IMG/VR virus record: IMGVR_UViG_3300027754_000034
Location: 62,001-126,000 of that record
Direction: 5' to 3' (one strand)
Length of the DNA: 64,000 nt
From: a virus
Part shown: positions 36,768 through 45,030 of the stretch, one piece after another
Layout: each line of letters begins with the position of its first letter
Position numbering within the stretch: position 1 is the first letter of the stretch
Position numbers and translations under genes: made by a program
The notes under the pieces: model-generated
The model's database searches: none
What the model saw: the letters and a program-made list of their open reading frames with translations, nothing else
Told to the model about the DNA's origin: nothing

Positions 36768-36776
36768 TGTGAAGAT

Positions 36777-36782
36777 CCTCCT
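36777..36782 (-). promoter_or_regulatory. Strong Shine-Dalgarno of the tail-fibre gene
   Basis: AGGAGG on the minus strand lies nine bases before ATG 36767. Most other genes in the window have weak or no such sequence, so this gene is probably highly translated. Confidence 0.8.
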
Positions 36783-36870
36783 GATATTAAAGTAAGCATG
36801 TCTCTCTCTACCTTTATATTAAAAATTATAAACTTAAATTAAAAAGGGGCAGGAACTTTTCCTCCTTGCC

Positions 36871-37017
36871 CTACCATGAATGTAAAGCTATGAAGAACCC
36901 GATACATCTTCTGCCCGATTCTCTGTGAAAATGATAATAAATTGTAAATACGGATGAGGCCCCCATCTTACCGGGAGCCTCATTATGGTCAATACAAAAG
37001 TTATCGGGACTCACCAT
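36871..37017 (-). pseudogene. Decayed N-terminal copy of the GIY-YIG endonuclease
   Basis: A 48-codon frame encodes NEAPGKMGASSVFTIYYHFH and RESGRRCIG, matching the intact endonuclease at 37145-38179 (DEASRKTEASSIYTIYCHFH, RESGRRYIG) residue by residue, then diverges and stops at TAG 36873. The upstream leader and the hairpin are also similar. It is a truncated remnant of a second homing endonuclease. The 377-bp stretch from 36768 to 37144 holds this remnant and otherwise nothing that I can identify. Confidence 0.75.
36954..36983 (-). repeat. Hairpin in the endonuclease remnant
   Basis: ATGAGGC at 36954-36960 pairs with GCCTCAT at 36977-36983, continued by CCC/GGG across one mismatch. It is the counterpart of the 14-bp hairpin at 38125-38160. 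Confidence 0.7.
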
Positions 37018-37144
37018 ATCAGGAGCACATTGATGAGGCTAATTAGGATCCAGAATCTAAATATATATTCCCATATGTAATGCCTACCGCCTCTAGCAAA
37101 AGATCTTAGAATAGATGGTCAAGTAGTACATGTTAATTTAAACA

Positions 37145-38179
37145 TTACGCGGCCATTGCTTTACGTGCTCGTCTCTTTGTTTGAGCCTCCATCCTGCAAA
37201 TTCCGCATTTATACCTAATTCCACCAGTTTTATTAGGGATTTTTTCACATTTTTCGAAGGGCACTAACCCATGATGTTTACATATTTTATGAGTCTTTGT
37301 GGTAGTCTTGGAAGAAATAGACTCAGATATCTTTAATCTGGATTCATATGACCATTTACGATCTCCCCGTTTAGCGAGTACCTCAGGTCGTGAATGAATC
37401 TCCTTGGATATCCTACTAGCTTTAATTTTTGATTCCGGCATAGACCAATATTCCGATATAGACTCGGCCAGTCTCTTTTTAACTTCATCTTTATTCACGG
37501 CTAATTTAATCTTTTCTCGCACCTCAGGAGTCGCAGAGCGAGACGACCTTGATATTTTATCTTTATGTTCCTGGCTTAATACTTTTCCTTTTTGAGCTTG
37601 GGAACACTTCGCTCGTGCCTCTGGCCTGCTGGCTCCATCACGAATTTTTTCTATGAACTTGGACCTGTATTCAGGGTCTGAATTTAATCTCTCGGCAAAT
37701 AATCTATACTTTGCTAATGCTTCGGGAGAAACGGTTCTTTCACGATTCCGAATTGAAATGGGAATCATTTTCTCCCGATAATCGGGACGATCCCAAGGAT
37801 TCTTTATAGGATGATGGGTATGAGACCCGCCTCGTTTCATGTTAAAACCCCTTATGGGGTTAGTCGTATCGTATAATTCGATCCAGTATTCTTCAGCTAT
37901 ATTGGCAGATTCCAGGTCATGGCAAACCTGAAGTATTTCATGATCGAATGCTTCGGGTCCGTAAAGCCTAATAGTATTATACCAATGATTATCTAGAATT
38001 TTCTTTCTAGCGTTATTTTTTGCTTTAGAAAGGTGTTCAGACCACCTTCTCTCCCATCTTTTGCTGGTTAATCCGATATATCTCCTACCGGATTCTCTAT
38101 GAAAATGACAGTATATGGTGTATATAGATGAGGCCTCCGTTTTACGGGAGGCCTCATCTAGTTTGTGGTTTTGTTCCAT
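37145..38179 (-). CDS. GIY-YIG homing endonuclease
   Basis: The protein has the GIY-YIG core SSIYTIYCHFHRESGRRYIG and LTSKRWERRWSEHL near residues 17-50, and AEEYWIELYDTTNP with the metal-binding Glu. The middle carries repeated NUMOD3-like DNA-binding segments (SQEHKDKISRSSRSATPE, SYESRLKISESI). A C-terminal zinc pair CKHHG ... CGIC follows. It is a mobile intron-like or free-standing homing endonuclease. ATG 38179 is preferred to GTG 38194. It sits after the gene at 38211-39086 and near its own decayed copy. Confidence 0.85.
   Translation of the reverse strand: MEQNHKLDEASRKTEASSIYTIYCHFHRESGRRYIGLTSKRWERRWSEHLSKAKNNARKKILDNHWYNTIRLYGPEAFDHEILQVCHDLESANIAEEYWIELYDTTNPIRGFNMKRGGSHTHHPIKNPWDRPDYREKMIPISIRNRERTVSPEALAKYRLFAERLNSDPEYRSKFIEKIRDGASRPEARAKCSQAQKGKVLSQEHKDKISRSSRSATPEVREKIKLAVNKDEVKKRLAESISEYWSMPESKIKASRISKEIHSRPEVLAKRGDRKWSYESRLKISESISSKTTTKTHKICKHHGLVPFEKCEKIPNKTGGIRYKCGICRMEAQTKRRARKAMAA
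38125..38160 (-). repeat. Perfect 14-bp hairpin at the start of the GIY-YIG gene
   Basis: TAGATGAGGCCTCC (38125-38138) and GGAGGCCTCATCTA (38147-38160) form a perfect stem with an 8-base loop, inside the first codons. It may be a relic terminator of the upstream gene onto which the mobile gene was inserted, or it may control translation. Confidence 0.8.
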
Positions 38180-38210
38180 AAGGGACTTTACCACACATGT
38201 TGCTAATACA

Positions 38211-39086
38211 TCATTGGAGAAAATCGTCGTAGCTTGATACTAGTTTTGGAGACTCTGCTTCACCTGAACCGACCTGAGAATTACCTCCACCGAGGAGCTT
38301 CTCACGAAGCTTATCGATTTTCATATCGAACCCGAGATTATTGGATACATGCTTCCAATTGCGGAGACCCTGATCTAAAACCCAACTACGGATTTCAGAG
38401 TCCATTTTGCCCTTAGCCCAAACAGCAGAGCTACCAGCAGTGATTACCTGCTTTTGATACTTAGGATCTCCATCGAGAGCCACAATAAGATCGATTGTAG
38501 ATTTTTCTTCTGCACGTGCTTCCTTATAGACATCCTCGATCTGCCTAAACTTCTTCGCTGTCATCCGCCAGACAGCGAAATTTACATATTTCTTTGCGTT
38601 AAGGAGTTCCTCATCTACCTGAACCCCATCCTTAACAGGATAAGTCATGACGATCATCCCTACGGTCTGATCAGCATCACCCATTTTGTTGCAGCAAAGC
38701 TCGGGCTTGACTACAGTCTTACCTTCATATTGGCTCAGGCAGCGAATTGATCCGAGACCATCACGATAGTGGGTCCATGCAAATGCGAACTTAGGAGATT
38801 TGATATCTAACCGATCAACCTCAGTAAGTTGTTCTACTGGCTTACTAAGCTGATCAGCAATCTTTTTATCGATCTTTGCGATAAGATCTGCCTTCTCTGC
38901 GTCGGTAAGAGGAGCACCTTTCTCTCTTGCCTTCGCCACGAGAACCCCGTCATGAACTCTTTTAAAGGAAACTATGGAGAGCCTGTCTTTTTGGCCGCTT
39001 CTTGTTTGCTTAAAGCGGTCAATGCCTTGACTCTTGATTACTGTTCCCTCTTCAAACCCGAATTCGATTACTGAATTATCTGACAT
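38211..39086 (-). CDS. Possible phage ssDNA-binding protein
   Basis: The 291-residue protein starts with an EFGFEEGTVIK segment, then RFKQTRSGQKDRLSIVSFKRVH. A cysteine/lysine part SIRCLSQYEGKTVVKPELCC follows near residue 120, and the C-terminus ends SPKLVSSYDDFLQ after a Gly/Ser linker. A beta-rich core, Cys pair and short acidic tail are compatible with gp32-like single-strand binding proteins, but I cannot prove homology. Codon usage is more GC-rich than its neighbours, as in highly expressed genes. Confidence 0.4.
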   Translation of the reverse strand: MSDNSVIEFGFEEGTVIKSQGIDRFKQTRSGQKDRLSIVSFKRVHDGVLVAKAREKGAPLTDAEKADLIAKIDKKIADQLSKPVEQLTEVDRLDIKSPKFAFAWTHYRDGLGSIRCLSQYEGKTVVKPELCCNKMGDADQTVGMIVMTYPVKDGVQVDEELLNAKKYVNFAVWRMTAKKFRQIEDVYKEARAEEKSTIDLIVALDGDPKYQKQVITAGSSAVWAKGKMDSEIRSWVLDQGLRNWKHVSNNLGFDMKIDKLREKLLGGGNSQVGSGEAESPKLVSSYDDFLQ

Positions 39087-39172
39087 GTTATTCTCGCTTT
39101 GACTTTGAACCGTTGTACGCTTAAAGTTAACAATTAACTTAAACGTTTTTTTACATTACATTCCGAATCGGC

Positions 39173-39799
39173 CTACTTCAGCCACACCTGTTGCGGATCG
39201 CCGTCGTCCGTGCACCAATTTTGCCATTTATGGGTTCCCTGAAGCGATTCGATAAGGTTATGGGACACAACGGAGAGATCCTTAAGGGTAAAGAATTCCT
39301 CTCGGAAGCTGCTATCCGGCATCGCCTTGCAGGCTTCATGTACAGCCATGCTATATACGAAGCCGGTCATTGGCGGGATCATGACACCAATCATAGAAAG
39401 GACGCCTTGGAGCCTTGAAAGGATTCCTTTACCTCCCATCGAGTGCTCGGTGACGAGCACGGCGGCTGGTTTTCCTGCCATACAGTAATGGTCGTTCACG
39501 AGAGTCATCCGTTCCAGCATCTGTTGGAGCTTACTGGACCACGAATCCCAGTAGGTGCCGGTCGTGAAAACGTACCCGATGGCACCGTGCATCGTATCTC
39601 GTAGATCTCCCCATGGAGCTTGCGGGTCTACTAGCACGATCTCATATCCAGCTTCTACCAAGGCGTCGATTACTGTCTTGACCAGGATTTTCGTGTTCCC
39701 ACCAAGCCCGCCCTCAATAACAGCCACATACCGTGTATTGCATATGGGTATATCGAGGTTACTTCGAAGCGACCCCAAGTCTAGGTCAGACACGTTCAT
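39173..39799 (-). CDS. Flavodoxin-fold NAD(P)H-dependent oxidoreductase
   Basis: The 208-residue protein has VAVIEGGLGGNTKILVKTVI (phosphate loop of flavodoxin-like proteins near residue 30), AIGYVFTTGTYWDSWSSKLQ (the second FMN loop) and AAVLVTEHSMGGKGILSRL. This fits the FMN-dependent NADPH reductase or WrbA-like group. The DNA is about 20 percentage points richer in GC than neighbouring genes, which suggests transfer from a high-GC host. It overlaps the following zinc gene in ATGA. Confidence 0.75.
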   Translation of the reverse strand: MNVSDLDLGSLRSNLDIPICNTRYVAVIEGGLGGNTKILVKTVIDALVEAGYEIVLVDPQAPWGDLRDTMHGAIGYVFTTGTYWDSWSSKLQQMLERMTLVNDHYCMAGKPAAVLVTEHSMGGKGILSRLQGVLSMIGVMIPPMTGFVYSMAVHEACKAMPDSSFREEFFTLKDLSVVSHNLIESLQGTHKWQNWCTDDGDPQQVWLK

Positions 39800-39948
39800 G
39801 ACTTTTCCTCCATCAAAGCTTCCATCTCGTCCACCTCTTTATTACACCGTGGACAGAAAACGCACGCGGGAAACCAGTCATATACTCGCACTTTCTTCTT
39901 ACATATAAAGCATAGGTGGGTGCAAATGAAGATGCGCTTTACCTTCAT
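39796..39948 (-). CDS. Small zinc-ribbon protein
   Basis: ATG 39948 gives 50 residues: MKVKRIFICTHLCFICKKKV, then CVFCPRCNKEVDEMEAL. Two cysteine pairs form a zinc ribbon. It is coupled to the flavoprotein by an ATGA overlap and shares its higher GC. A TTG at 39978 is an alternative start. Confidence 0.5.
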   Translation of the reverse strand: MKVKRIFICTHLCFICKKKVRVYDWFPACVFCPRCNKEVDEMEALMEEKS

Positions 39949-40042
39949 GAGAGGGCATGGGCGTTCACTTCGAGCCAATCAAACGTCTCGTGTTGTGGAG
40001 AAGTCTAATATTCTATGTAGTCTAATATTTTTCATAGTGTTC

Positions 40043-40795
40043 TCAGCTTATTAAATCATCATAATTAATCGATTTAATGATTTCTTCCTCTGAAGATGAA
40101 GATCCTAACATACTAGTCACACTAGGAGAAGAGAAAAAATCGGATATCATCTGTGCATGAACTGTATCCTTTGGTTCAGGAAGGTCATCTGGTCTTCGAT
40201 TAGGATCCATTATATCGATCGGATTTAAATCATCAGTCAGTACAGGAGCTCTCATCCCGTTAGGAACACTTCTATCCTGGTTAATCTGAGGCCGAGAATA
40301 TCCTTCTCCTCCTCCCATTCTGATGAGAGCGTCATCTTTCACAAGGCTTCTCTGCATTTTTACATCTTGTGATGTGCCCCTGAGATGATCATACTTAACT
40401 TTCAATAACTTGGATGTTTCCTCAATATCAAGCAGATCAGATTTTAATAATGCCATATATTGATATTCTTCGGAAAGCATGGTCATTGCCAGTGCTTTCC
40501 GATCCTCAATAGATGGTTGCTTTCTTACTAAAACATCATCAGCCAATTTTTCAGAAACTTTCCGATCTATATCTAGCTCTGCCGCTTTTAATTTAATCTT
40601 CGTGTTTTTTTCTTGTATTTTAATGATTTGCATGTAATACATAACCCTATTCATATAATTACGACATTCTGATACTACTTTTTGTAAGTATTGAGTACCT
40701 AAGTGTGGTAATGTTGGATCGGTTTCTAGTTCCACAGAATAACTAGATACCTCGTCTAATACTTGCTGCAACTTCTCTCGACTATATTCGGTCAC
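40043..40795 (-). CDS. Helical phage protein, possible recombination mediator
   Basis: The 250-residue protein is helical for 165 residues, with QPSIEDRKALAMTMLSEEY and LKVKYDHLRGTSQDVKMQRS. Proteins with this order of motifs are familiar in phages near recombination genes, and a UvsY-like role has been considered; I can only suggest it. The second half is disordered with an acidic end (EEEIIKSINYDDLIS). GTG start overlaps the previous stop in GTGA. Confidence 0.45.
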   Translation of the reverse strand: MTEYSREKLQQVLDEVSSYSVELETDPTLPHLGTQYLQKVVSECRNYMNRVMYYMQIIKIQEKNTKIKLKAAELDIDRKVSEKLADDVLVRKQPSIEDRKALAMTMLSEEYQYMALLKSDLLDIEETSKLLKVKYDHLRGTSQDVKMQRSLVKDDALIRMGGGEGYSRPQINQDRSVPNGMRAPVLTDDLNPIDIMDPNRRPDDLPEPKDTVHAQMISDFFSSPSVTSMLGSSSSEEEIIKSINYDDLIS

Positions 40796-41073
40796 TTTTG
40801 ATTCCTCTTATCTAGAGCTGATTTCATTCCATCAAAATTCTGCCTTAAAACTTCGAATCTTTCTTTTGCATCTTCTTGTGAAATTTCTCCACGCAATAAA
40901 GCATCCTGTATAGCCCAAATGGTTACCTTTTTGCTGGCTTCTAACCTCATCCCCTCTACTTCCTCCATACTTACCGGGTTCGGGCATTTAAAATTCACGG
41001 ACACGAAGTTACTTGACCTTTTGCCCATTCCTGAATCGAATGAATATGATATAGTAAACCCGTCGATTAACAT
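40792..41073 (-). CDS. Hypothetical protein coupled to the helical protein
   Basis: The 93-residue protein has ISYSFDSGMGKRSSNFVSV, VKFKCP-like NFKCPNPVSMEEVEGM and ALLRGEISQEDAKERFEVL. It is alpha/beta and unrecognised. It is coupled downstream by GTGA. Its leader carries TGAGTGTAAAT nine bases before the ATG, inside the end of the preceding small ORF. Confidence 0.5.
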   Translation of the reverse strand: MLIDGFTISYSFDSGMGKRSSNFVSVNFKCPNPVSMEEVEGMRLEASKKVTIWAIQDALLRGEISQEDAKERFEVLRQNFDGMKSALDKRNQK

Positions 41074-41076
41074 GAA

Positions 41077-41238
41077 CTAATTTACACTCAGTCCATTCTT
41101 ACCTATCATCATATGAGTTATTCTATATATGACCGATTCGATAACTGAATCTTCTATGATATCTTCTGAAGGCTCTTCAGTATGCTTGTGAACAAAGCAT
41201 GTGCCCCGCTTGTAACTTTCCTCTATGGCTTTATAAAT
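41077..41238 (-). CDS. Candidate 53-residue gene without a canonical start
   Basis: Between the genes at 41264 and 40792 lies an open frame that fills the gap with operon-like spacing (stop TAG three bases before the next ATG). It encodes KAIEESYKRGTCFVHKHTEE and VIYRITHMMIGKNGLSVN. The frame is closed by TAA just upstream of AAT ATT, and the only possible starts are ATT at 41238 or a late ATG that would leave 15 residues. Either an AUU start or a frameshifted gene is implied. Confidence 0.35.
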   Translation of the reverse strand: MYKAIEESYKRGTCFVHKHTEEPSEDIIEDSVIESVIYRITHMMIGKNGLSVN

Positions 41239-41263
41239 ATTTTACATGTTTTGGCTTCATGTA

Positions 41264-41518
41264 CTACTCATCATATCTTTCTATTGAACAGCTATCAGTA
41301 ATTATCACGTAAGCTCGTGGGGCGTCTTTCTCTTGAATTACTCCCGCAACTTCGTTACCGCAAGAACATTTAACCACCACTCTGCGACATAGGGGGTCGT
41401 GTCTTTGGGACCCAGCAGGCCTTACAATTATGGCAGATTTTCTGACCCTAAGCATATTGGGATCCAAATTTATTCTTATATATTTAATTGAGTCTCTCGG
41501 GTCAAGATCCACTATCAT
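41264..41518 (-). CDS. Hypothetical protein with CxC motif
   Basis: The 84-residue protein starts MIVDLDPRDSIKYIRINLD and has CRRVVVKCSCGNEVAGVI, a possible zinc site, and ends CSIERYDE. It starts two bases after the ruvB stop and is probably in the same operon. Not recognised. Confidence 0.5.
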   Translation of the reverse strand: MIVDLDPRDSIKYIRINLDPNMLRVRKSAIIVRPAGSQRHDPLCRRVVVKCSCGNEVAGVIQEKDAPRAYVIITDSCSIERYDE

Positions 41519-41520
41519 GA

Positions 41521-42468
41521 TCAGTTATATTTTTCGACATGATTAATGCCTGATTTAGTAATTACTCTTCCCGAACTTATTTTGTTTACGAACCCTGAAT
41601 GAATTAGGAAAGGTTCAATCACAGACTCAATAGTGTCTGAATCGATATTAATGGAAGCGGAAATTGTATTCAATCCGACAGGTTTATTCATATTACGAAG
41701 TAAACGCAGATAGTGGCGTGAATTCTTATCTAGTCCTAACTCATCAATCCCTAGGTGTTCACACACTCTTCCGACAATTTCTTGATCGATATTTGTAAAT
41801 GAATAAGCCAGCGCAAAGTCTTGAATTCTACGAATTAATCTGTTAGCGATCCGAGGAGTACCCTTGCATCGTTTGGCAAGTTCTAAAGAAGCATCCTGAC
41901 TAATGGTTAATTCTAGCTTTTCCATATTATGAGAAATGATGGTAGCCATATCATGGTCTGAATAAGGTTCCATCTGAAGAATCTCACCAAATCTGTCTAG
42001 AAGAGGTTTTGATATCTTCCCTGGAACGGTAGTAGCGCCCACCAAAGTAAAGGGTTCTAATTCAATACAGATAGTTTCTCCGTTTGCGATAATGTCTAAC
42101 TTAAAATCCTCCATAGCTGTATAAAGTATTTCTTCAATTTTCGGGTTCAATGCATGAATTTCGTCAATAAATAAGATATCTTTATTTCCAAGACTAGCAA
42201 TCGCTGATATTAAGTCACCTTTATTCTGGATAGTAGCGGCATTAATGGTATGTAAAGTAGCACCGATTTCACAAGACAATGCATTAGCCAACGAGGTTTT
42301 ACCTAAACCTGATGGTCCTGAAATCAAGATATGATCAACCGGAGCATTCCGCTTCTTTGCAGAAGCTACAAAAACGCGCAAGTTGTCAATAATGTGCGCC
42401 TGACCAATGTAATTGGAAAAATCAGTGGGTCTAAGGGCTCGGTCGTGCTTCATGAAGGAATGACTCAT
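41521..42468 (-). CDS. ruvB: RuvB Holliday-junction helicase
   Basis: The 315-residue protein is a nearly complete RuvB: LRPTDFSNYIGQAHIIDNL, Walker A GPSGLGKT at 51-58, Walker B ILFIDEIHALNP near 98, LVGATTVPGKISKPLLDRFG with the sensor and arginine-finger region near 145-160, and a C-terminal winged helix (NMNKPVGLNTISASINID). RuvB drives branch migration as a hexamer loaded by RuvA. RuvA is not present in the window. RuvC is at 34 kb. Phage RuvB is rare. Confidence 0.92.
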   Translation of the reverse strand: MSHSFMKHDRALRPTDFSNYIGQAHIIDNLRVFVASAKKRNAPVDHILISGPSGLGKTSLANALSCEIGATLHTINAATIQNKGDLISAIASLGNKDILFIDEIHALNPKIEEILYTAMEDFKLDIIANGETICIELEPFTLVGATTVPGKISKPLLDRFGEILQMEPYSDHDMATIISHNMEKLELTISQDASLELAKRCKGTPRIANRLIRRIQDFALAYSFTNIDQEIVGRVCEHLGIDELGLDKNSRHYLRLLRNMNKPVGLNTISASINIDSDTIESVIEPFLIHSGFVNKISSGRVITKSGINHVEKYN

Positions 42469-42483
42469 CTAATGGATGAATTT

Positions 42484-42666
42484 TCACATGGCATGAACAG
42501 CGTTTAAAATACCTAATTTACAATTATTCCTATAAGGGGATTGTATATTTGGTATGATGTTTGACGTTTTGGTTTTGTCTTCAGGATGACCCAGTACTCC
42601 GCATTTTTGACATTTATACGTCAAATTACTGCCTCTTAGTAATTCCCACTCATGTTCAGTTTCCAT
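42484..42666 (-). CDS. Small CxxC protein
   Basis: The 60-residue protein (METEHEWELLRGSNLTYKCQ, then KCGVLG) has a CQKC pair and no second obvious pair. It overlaps the sigma-70 gene by 11 bases (ATG inside the last codons) and lies 15 bases before ruvB. Not recognised. Confidence 0.45.
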   Translation of the reverse strand: METEHEWELLRGSNLTYKCQKCGVLGHPEDKTKTSNIIPNIQSPYRNNCKLGILNAVHAM

Positions 42667-43642
42667 CAGTATCCCCAAAATATTCTTTGACCATGAGGTT
42701 ACCGTAGTGTCTAGCTCTGGACTTTATTTTCCTAAAACAGTCTGTTTCTATCTGCCGAATTCGTTCTCGGCTTAAATCTAATATCCCTCCTATTTCCTCA
42801 AGAGTACATGGCTCTTTACCATTAAGTCCATAACGATGGGTAAGAACTAGTTGCTCCTTCTGACTAAGAAATTTAAGTATCTCACTTATTACAGCAGATT
42901 TTTCTGTGGATTCATAAGAGTTATCAGGTTCCGAATCATGACTGACCAGTAAATCTCCTACAGTGATTTCTGAGTTAAAACTAATTTTATCATCAAATGA
43001 TTTTATTCTGATTCTTGACGCTTCTAAAATTCTGTTATTTAGATTTTTAGATTTTATGATTTCTTCGATATTCTCACCTCCATTTTCGGAAAAGGATTTA
43101 TGACTTTCTTTCTTGATCTGACTTAATTTATCACATATGTTCGTTGGTATTCGAATAGTGCTTATGTTATTTTCTTGATATCTACCAATTGCTTGTCTTA
43201 TCCACCATGAAGCATAAGTACTAAACTTATATCCCAATTCTTGGTTAAATCTCAGTACCGCTTGAATCAGTCCGATAGACCCCTCTTGGTAGTATTCTTC
43301 ATAATCTATGCTAGTGGTACCCCTTTTACACCATTTTCTTGTCCAATAAGCTACCAGTGGGAGATTTTGTCTCACGCATTCTCGTAAAACGTTGTCCTTA
43401 TCTATTTTTAGACTGCGGTACTTTTCAGTCCATGAATCATTAGATTTACTAGCTACGGAGTCTGCTTCCTTTACAAGAGAGTCTATCCATTCTCTTGCGT
43501 GGGCGGAATACCTTTTTTCCTTAATATCAGACAGACTTGGCAATTCTTGGCGATATGTCTTAAAGCAGTCTAAATCTAAGATATGGTGAATGAATTGCGA
43601 CTCTAAGTCTGCGAATATTGAGAAATTATTTAAAATCATCAT
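42656..43642 (-). CDS. Sigma-70 family RNA polymerase sigma factor
   Basis: The 328-residue protein has region 2 (DYEEYYQEGSIGLIQAVLRF, YKFSTYASWWIRQAIGRY) near 115-160, region 3 (NISTIRIPTNICDKLSQIKK), and region 4 (LVLTHRYGLNGKEPCTLEEI, GGILDLSRERIRQIE) near 270-310. This is a complete group 1/2-like sigma, in which region 1.1 is missing. It should redirect host RNA polymerase to phage promoters. The second ATG codon at 43639 overlaps the preceding gene in ATGATGA. Confidence 0.93.
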   Translation of the reverse strand: MMILNNFSIFADLESQFIHHILDLDCFKTYRQELPSLSDIKEKRYSAHAREWIDSLVKEADSVASKSNDSWTEKYRSLKIDKDNVLRECVRQNLPLVAYWTRKWCKRGTTSIDYEEYYQEGSIGLIQAVLRFNQELGYKFSTYASWWIRQAIGRYQENNISTIRIPTNICDKLSQIKKESHKSFSENGGENIEEIIKSKNLNNRILEASRIRIKSFDDKISFNSEITVGDLLVSHDSEPDNSYESTEKSAVISEILKFLSQKEQLVLTHRYGLNGKEPCTLEEIGGILDLSRERIRQIETDCFRKIKSRARHYGNLMVKEYFGDTDGN

Positions 43643-43947
43643 ATTGTAGACATATTATGGAGAAGGAAGAACCTGTCCCTCATCTTCTTTGAGCCGTTAT
43701 TTAAAACGAACTTCTCATCTTCTCTAAATTCTGACGTTTCTTGTATAGAAATTTCCATTCGAGACGGGATGTGGCCCTTCACAGATATAGCTACGTAGGT
43801 GTACTCTCCCGTTTGTATTATATCATCGATTCCCAAATACTCTAATCTAAGATCATCAGATTCAATCTCTGAAGCACTTTTTATATTATAAACCCCTAGT
43901 CCATATGAAAGAATCAATAACTCTCCCGGTTCAAGCCAACCCTTCAT
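43639..43947 (-). CDS. Hypothetical protein upstream of the sigma factor
   Basis: The 102-residue protein starts MKGWLEPGELLILSYGLGVY and is beta-rich (YTYVAISVKGHIPSRMEISI). It overlaps the sigma gene by four bases and may be an accessory of it. Not recognised. Confidence 0.5.
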   Translation of the reverse strand: MKGWLEPGELLILSYGLGVYNIKSASEIESDDLRLEYLGIDDIIQTGEYTYVAISVKGHIPSRMEISIQETSEFREDEKFVLNNGSKKMRDRFFLLHNMSTI

Positions 43948-43962
43948 ATTATATAATACAGT

Positions 43963-44379
43963 TCAAACCCGTGGCAAATGCCTTAGACCAAATGCATCTT
44001 TTAGTAAATTAAGTATTATAACCAAAGAACTAACCGTTTCAGAATCACTTATTTCATTTAAGTATGATAAAGCTTCAAGCTCATATGAAATAGATTTGAG
44101 TACTAATGATCGAGCTTTATCGTCGTTACCCTTTGCGGATTCGATCTTAGCGTCTCTCAATAAAACATTCGATTCCTTCCTTATTACATCTACTAAGTCA
44201 CTCGTCGTAACTTTATGGTCATCATATCTCAGAGATTCTTCATGAGAAGATTCTAAACAAGCATTAAGGTAGTCCGAAAGTTTTATCTTATTATCTTTTT
44301 CGTTAAGCTCTCTCTCGACTCCTTCTAAAATAGTCAACAGTGGCTCTACAATAGTAAGCACTATCTTGCGCTGTCTCAT
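43963..44379 (-). CDS. Helical hypothetical protein
   Basis: The 138-residue protein is all-helical and acidic (VEPLLTILEGVERELNEKD, YELEALSYLNEISD). It lies 15 bases before the next gene of the operon. No motif is recognised. Confidence 0.5.
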   Translation of the reverse strand: MRQRKIVLTIVEPLLTILEGVERELNEKDNKIKLSDYLNACLESSHEESLRYDDHKVTTSDLVDVIRKESNVLLRDAKIESAKGNDDKARSLVLKSISYELEALSYLNEISDSETVSSLVIILNLLKDAFGLRHLPRV

Positions 44380-44403
44380 CCAGATATAATAATTAAATAA
44401 AGT

Positions 44404-45015
44404 TTATTTATATATTTTATTATCCGAACAACATCTCCCGGTAGTCGCATAATCATGCCAATTGGGGCTGTGCGTAGTGTTTATACTATTACAAACACCT
44501 TCTCTTGACCAAAATCCACGGGTCAAAGCGTATTTACCCCTTCCTATTGAAACCCATTCTTGGGCCGAGTTTATCATCATTCTTGCTCCAGTCTTTCCTA
44601 CACACTTTGGATACTGACTCGGTATCGAATACTGATTAAGTCTACTCAATTCTTTTCCATTTCTACTTGCCACTAAATTCCATTTTGGAGCGATATAATT
44701 TCTTATAGAAGGGCAACTCTCCGGTACAGTTCCTTCACAAGCAGAAACCCATTCTTGGTGACTACATATACGTTTACCTTTGGATTCACAAATGGATTTT
44801 AGGTCCCAAGTCATTCCCCCTAGATCTATGTAGTCTTCATATAACGCTGAAATACCCAGCGTAGGTTTTCTTTCTTCAGACGCATTTATAGGATAAATAT
44901 CTATACATGTTCCTAGAACAGTGGGCACCATGTCTGTGGGACATGACATCAGATTTAGACTAGTCCATACTATCCGAATATAATGGATAGCTTCATTTAT
45001 TTCGAAAATTCCCAT
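44404..45015 (-). CDS. Formylglycine-generating-enzyme-like (FGE/SUMF1) domain protein
   Basis: The 203-residue protein has CIDIYPINASEERKP, GKRICSHQEWVSACEG, MMINSAQEWVSIG and YALTRGFWSREGVC, ending HDYATTGRCC. This order (GKR-L/I-x-QEW, EWV, RGGxW-like, GxRC) is that of FGE/SUMF1 sulfatase-modifying domains, a C-type-lectin-like fold. In phages this fold is used for receptor binding as well. The cysteines needed for true FGE catalysis cannot be confirmed. It lies next to the tRNA gene and not with the fibre genes. Confidence 0.6.
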   Translation of the reverse strand: MGIFEINEAIHYIRIVWTSLNLMSCPTDMVPTVLGTCIDIYPINASEERKPTLGISALYEDYIDLGGMTWDLKSICESKGKRICSHQEWVSACEGTVPESCPSIRNYIAPKWNLVASRNGKELSRLNQYSIPSQYPKCVGKTGARMMINSAQEWVSIGRGKYALTRGFWSREGVCNSINTTHSPNWHDYATTGRCCSDNKIYK

Positions 45016-45030
45016 AATAACTCACTTTTG

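Noticed and set aside
39087-39172. AAGTTAA/TTAACTT hairpin followed by a T-run as a terminator
   Set aside because: The T-run lies on the strand for which no upstream gene exists; short AT-only stem is probably incidental.
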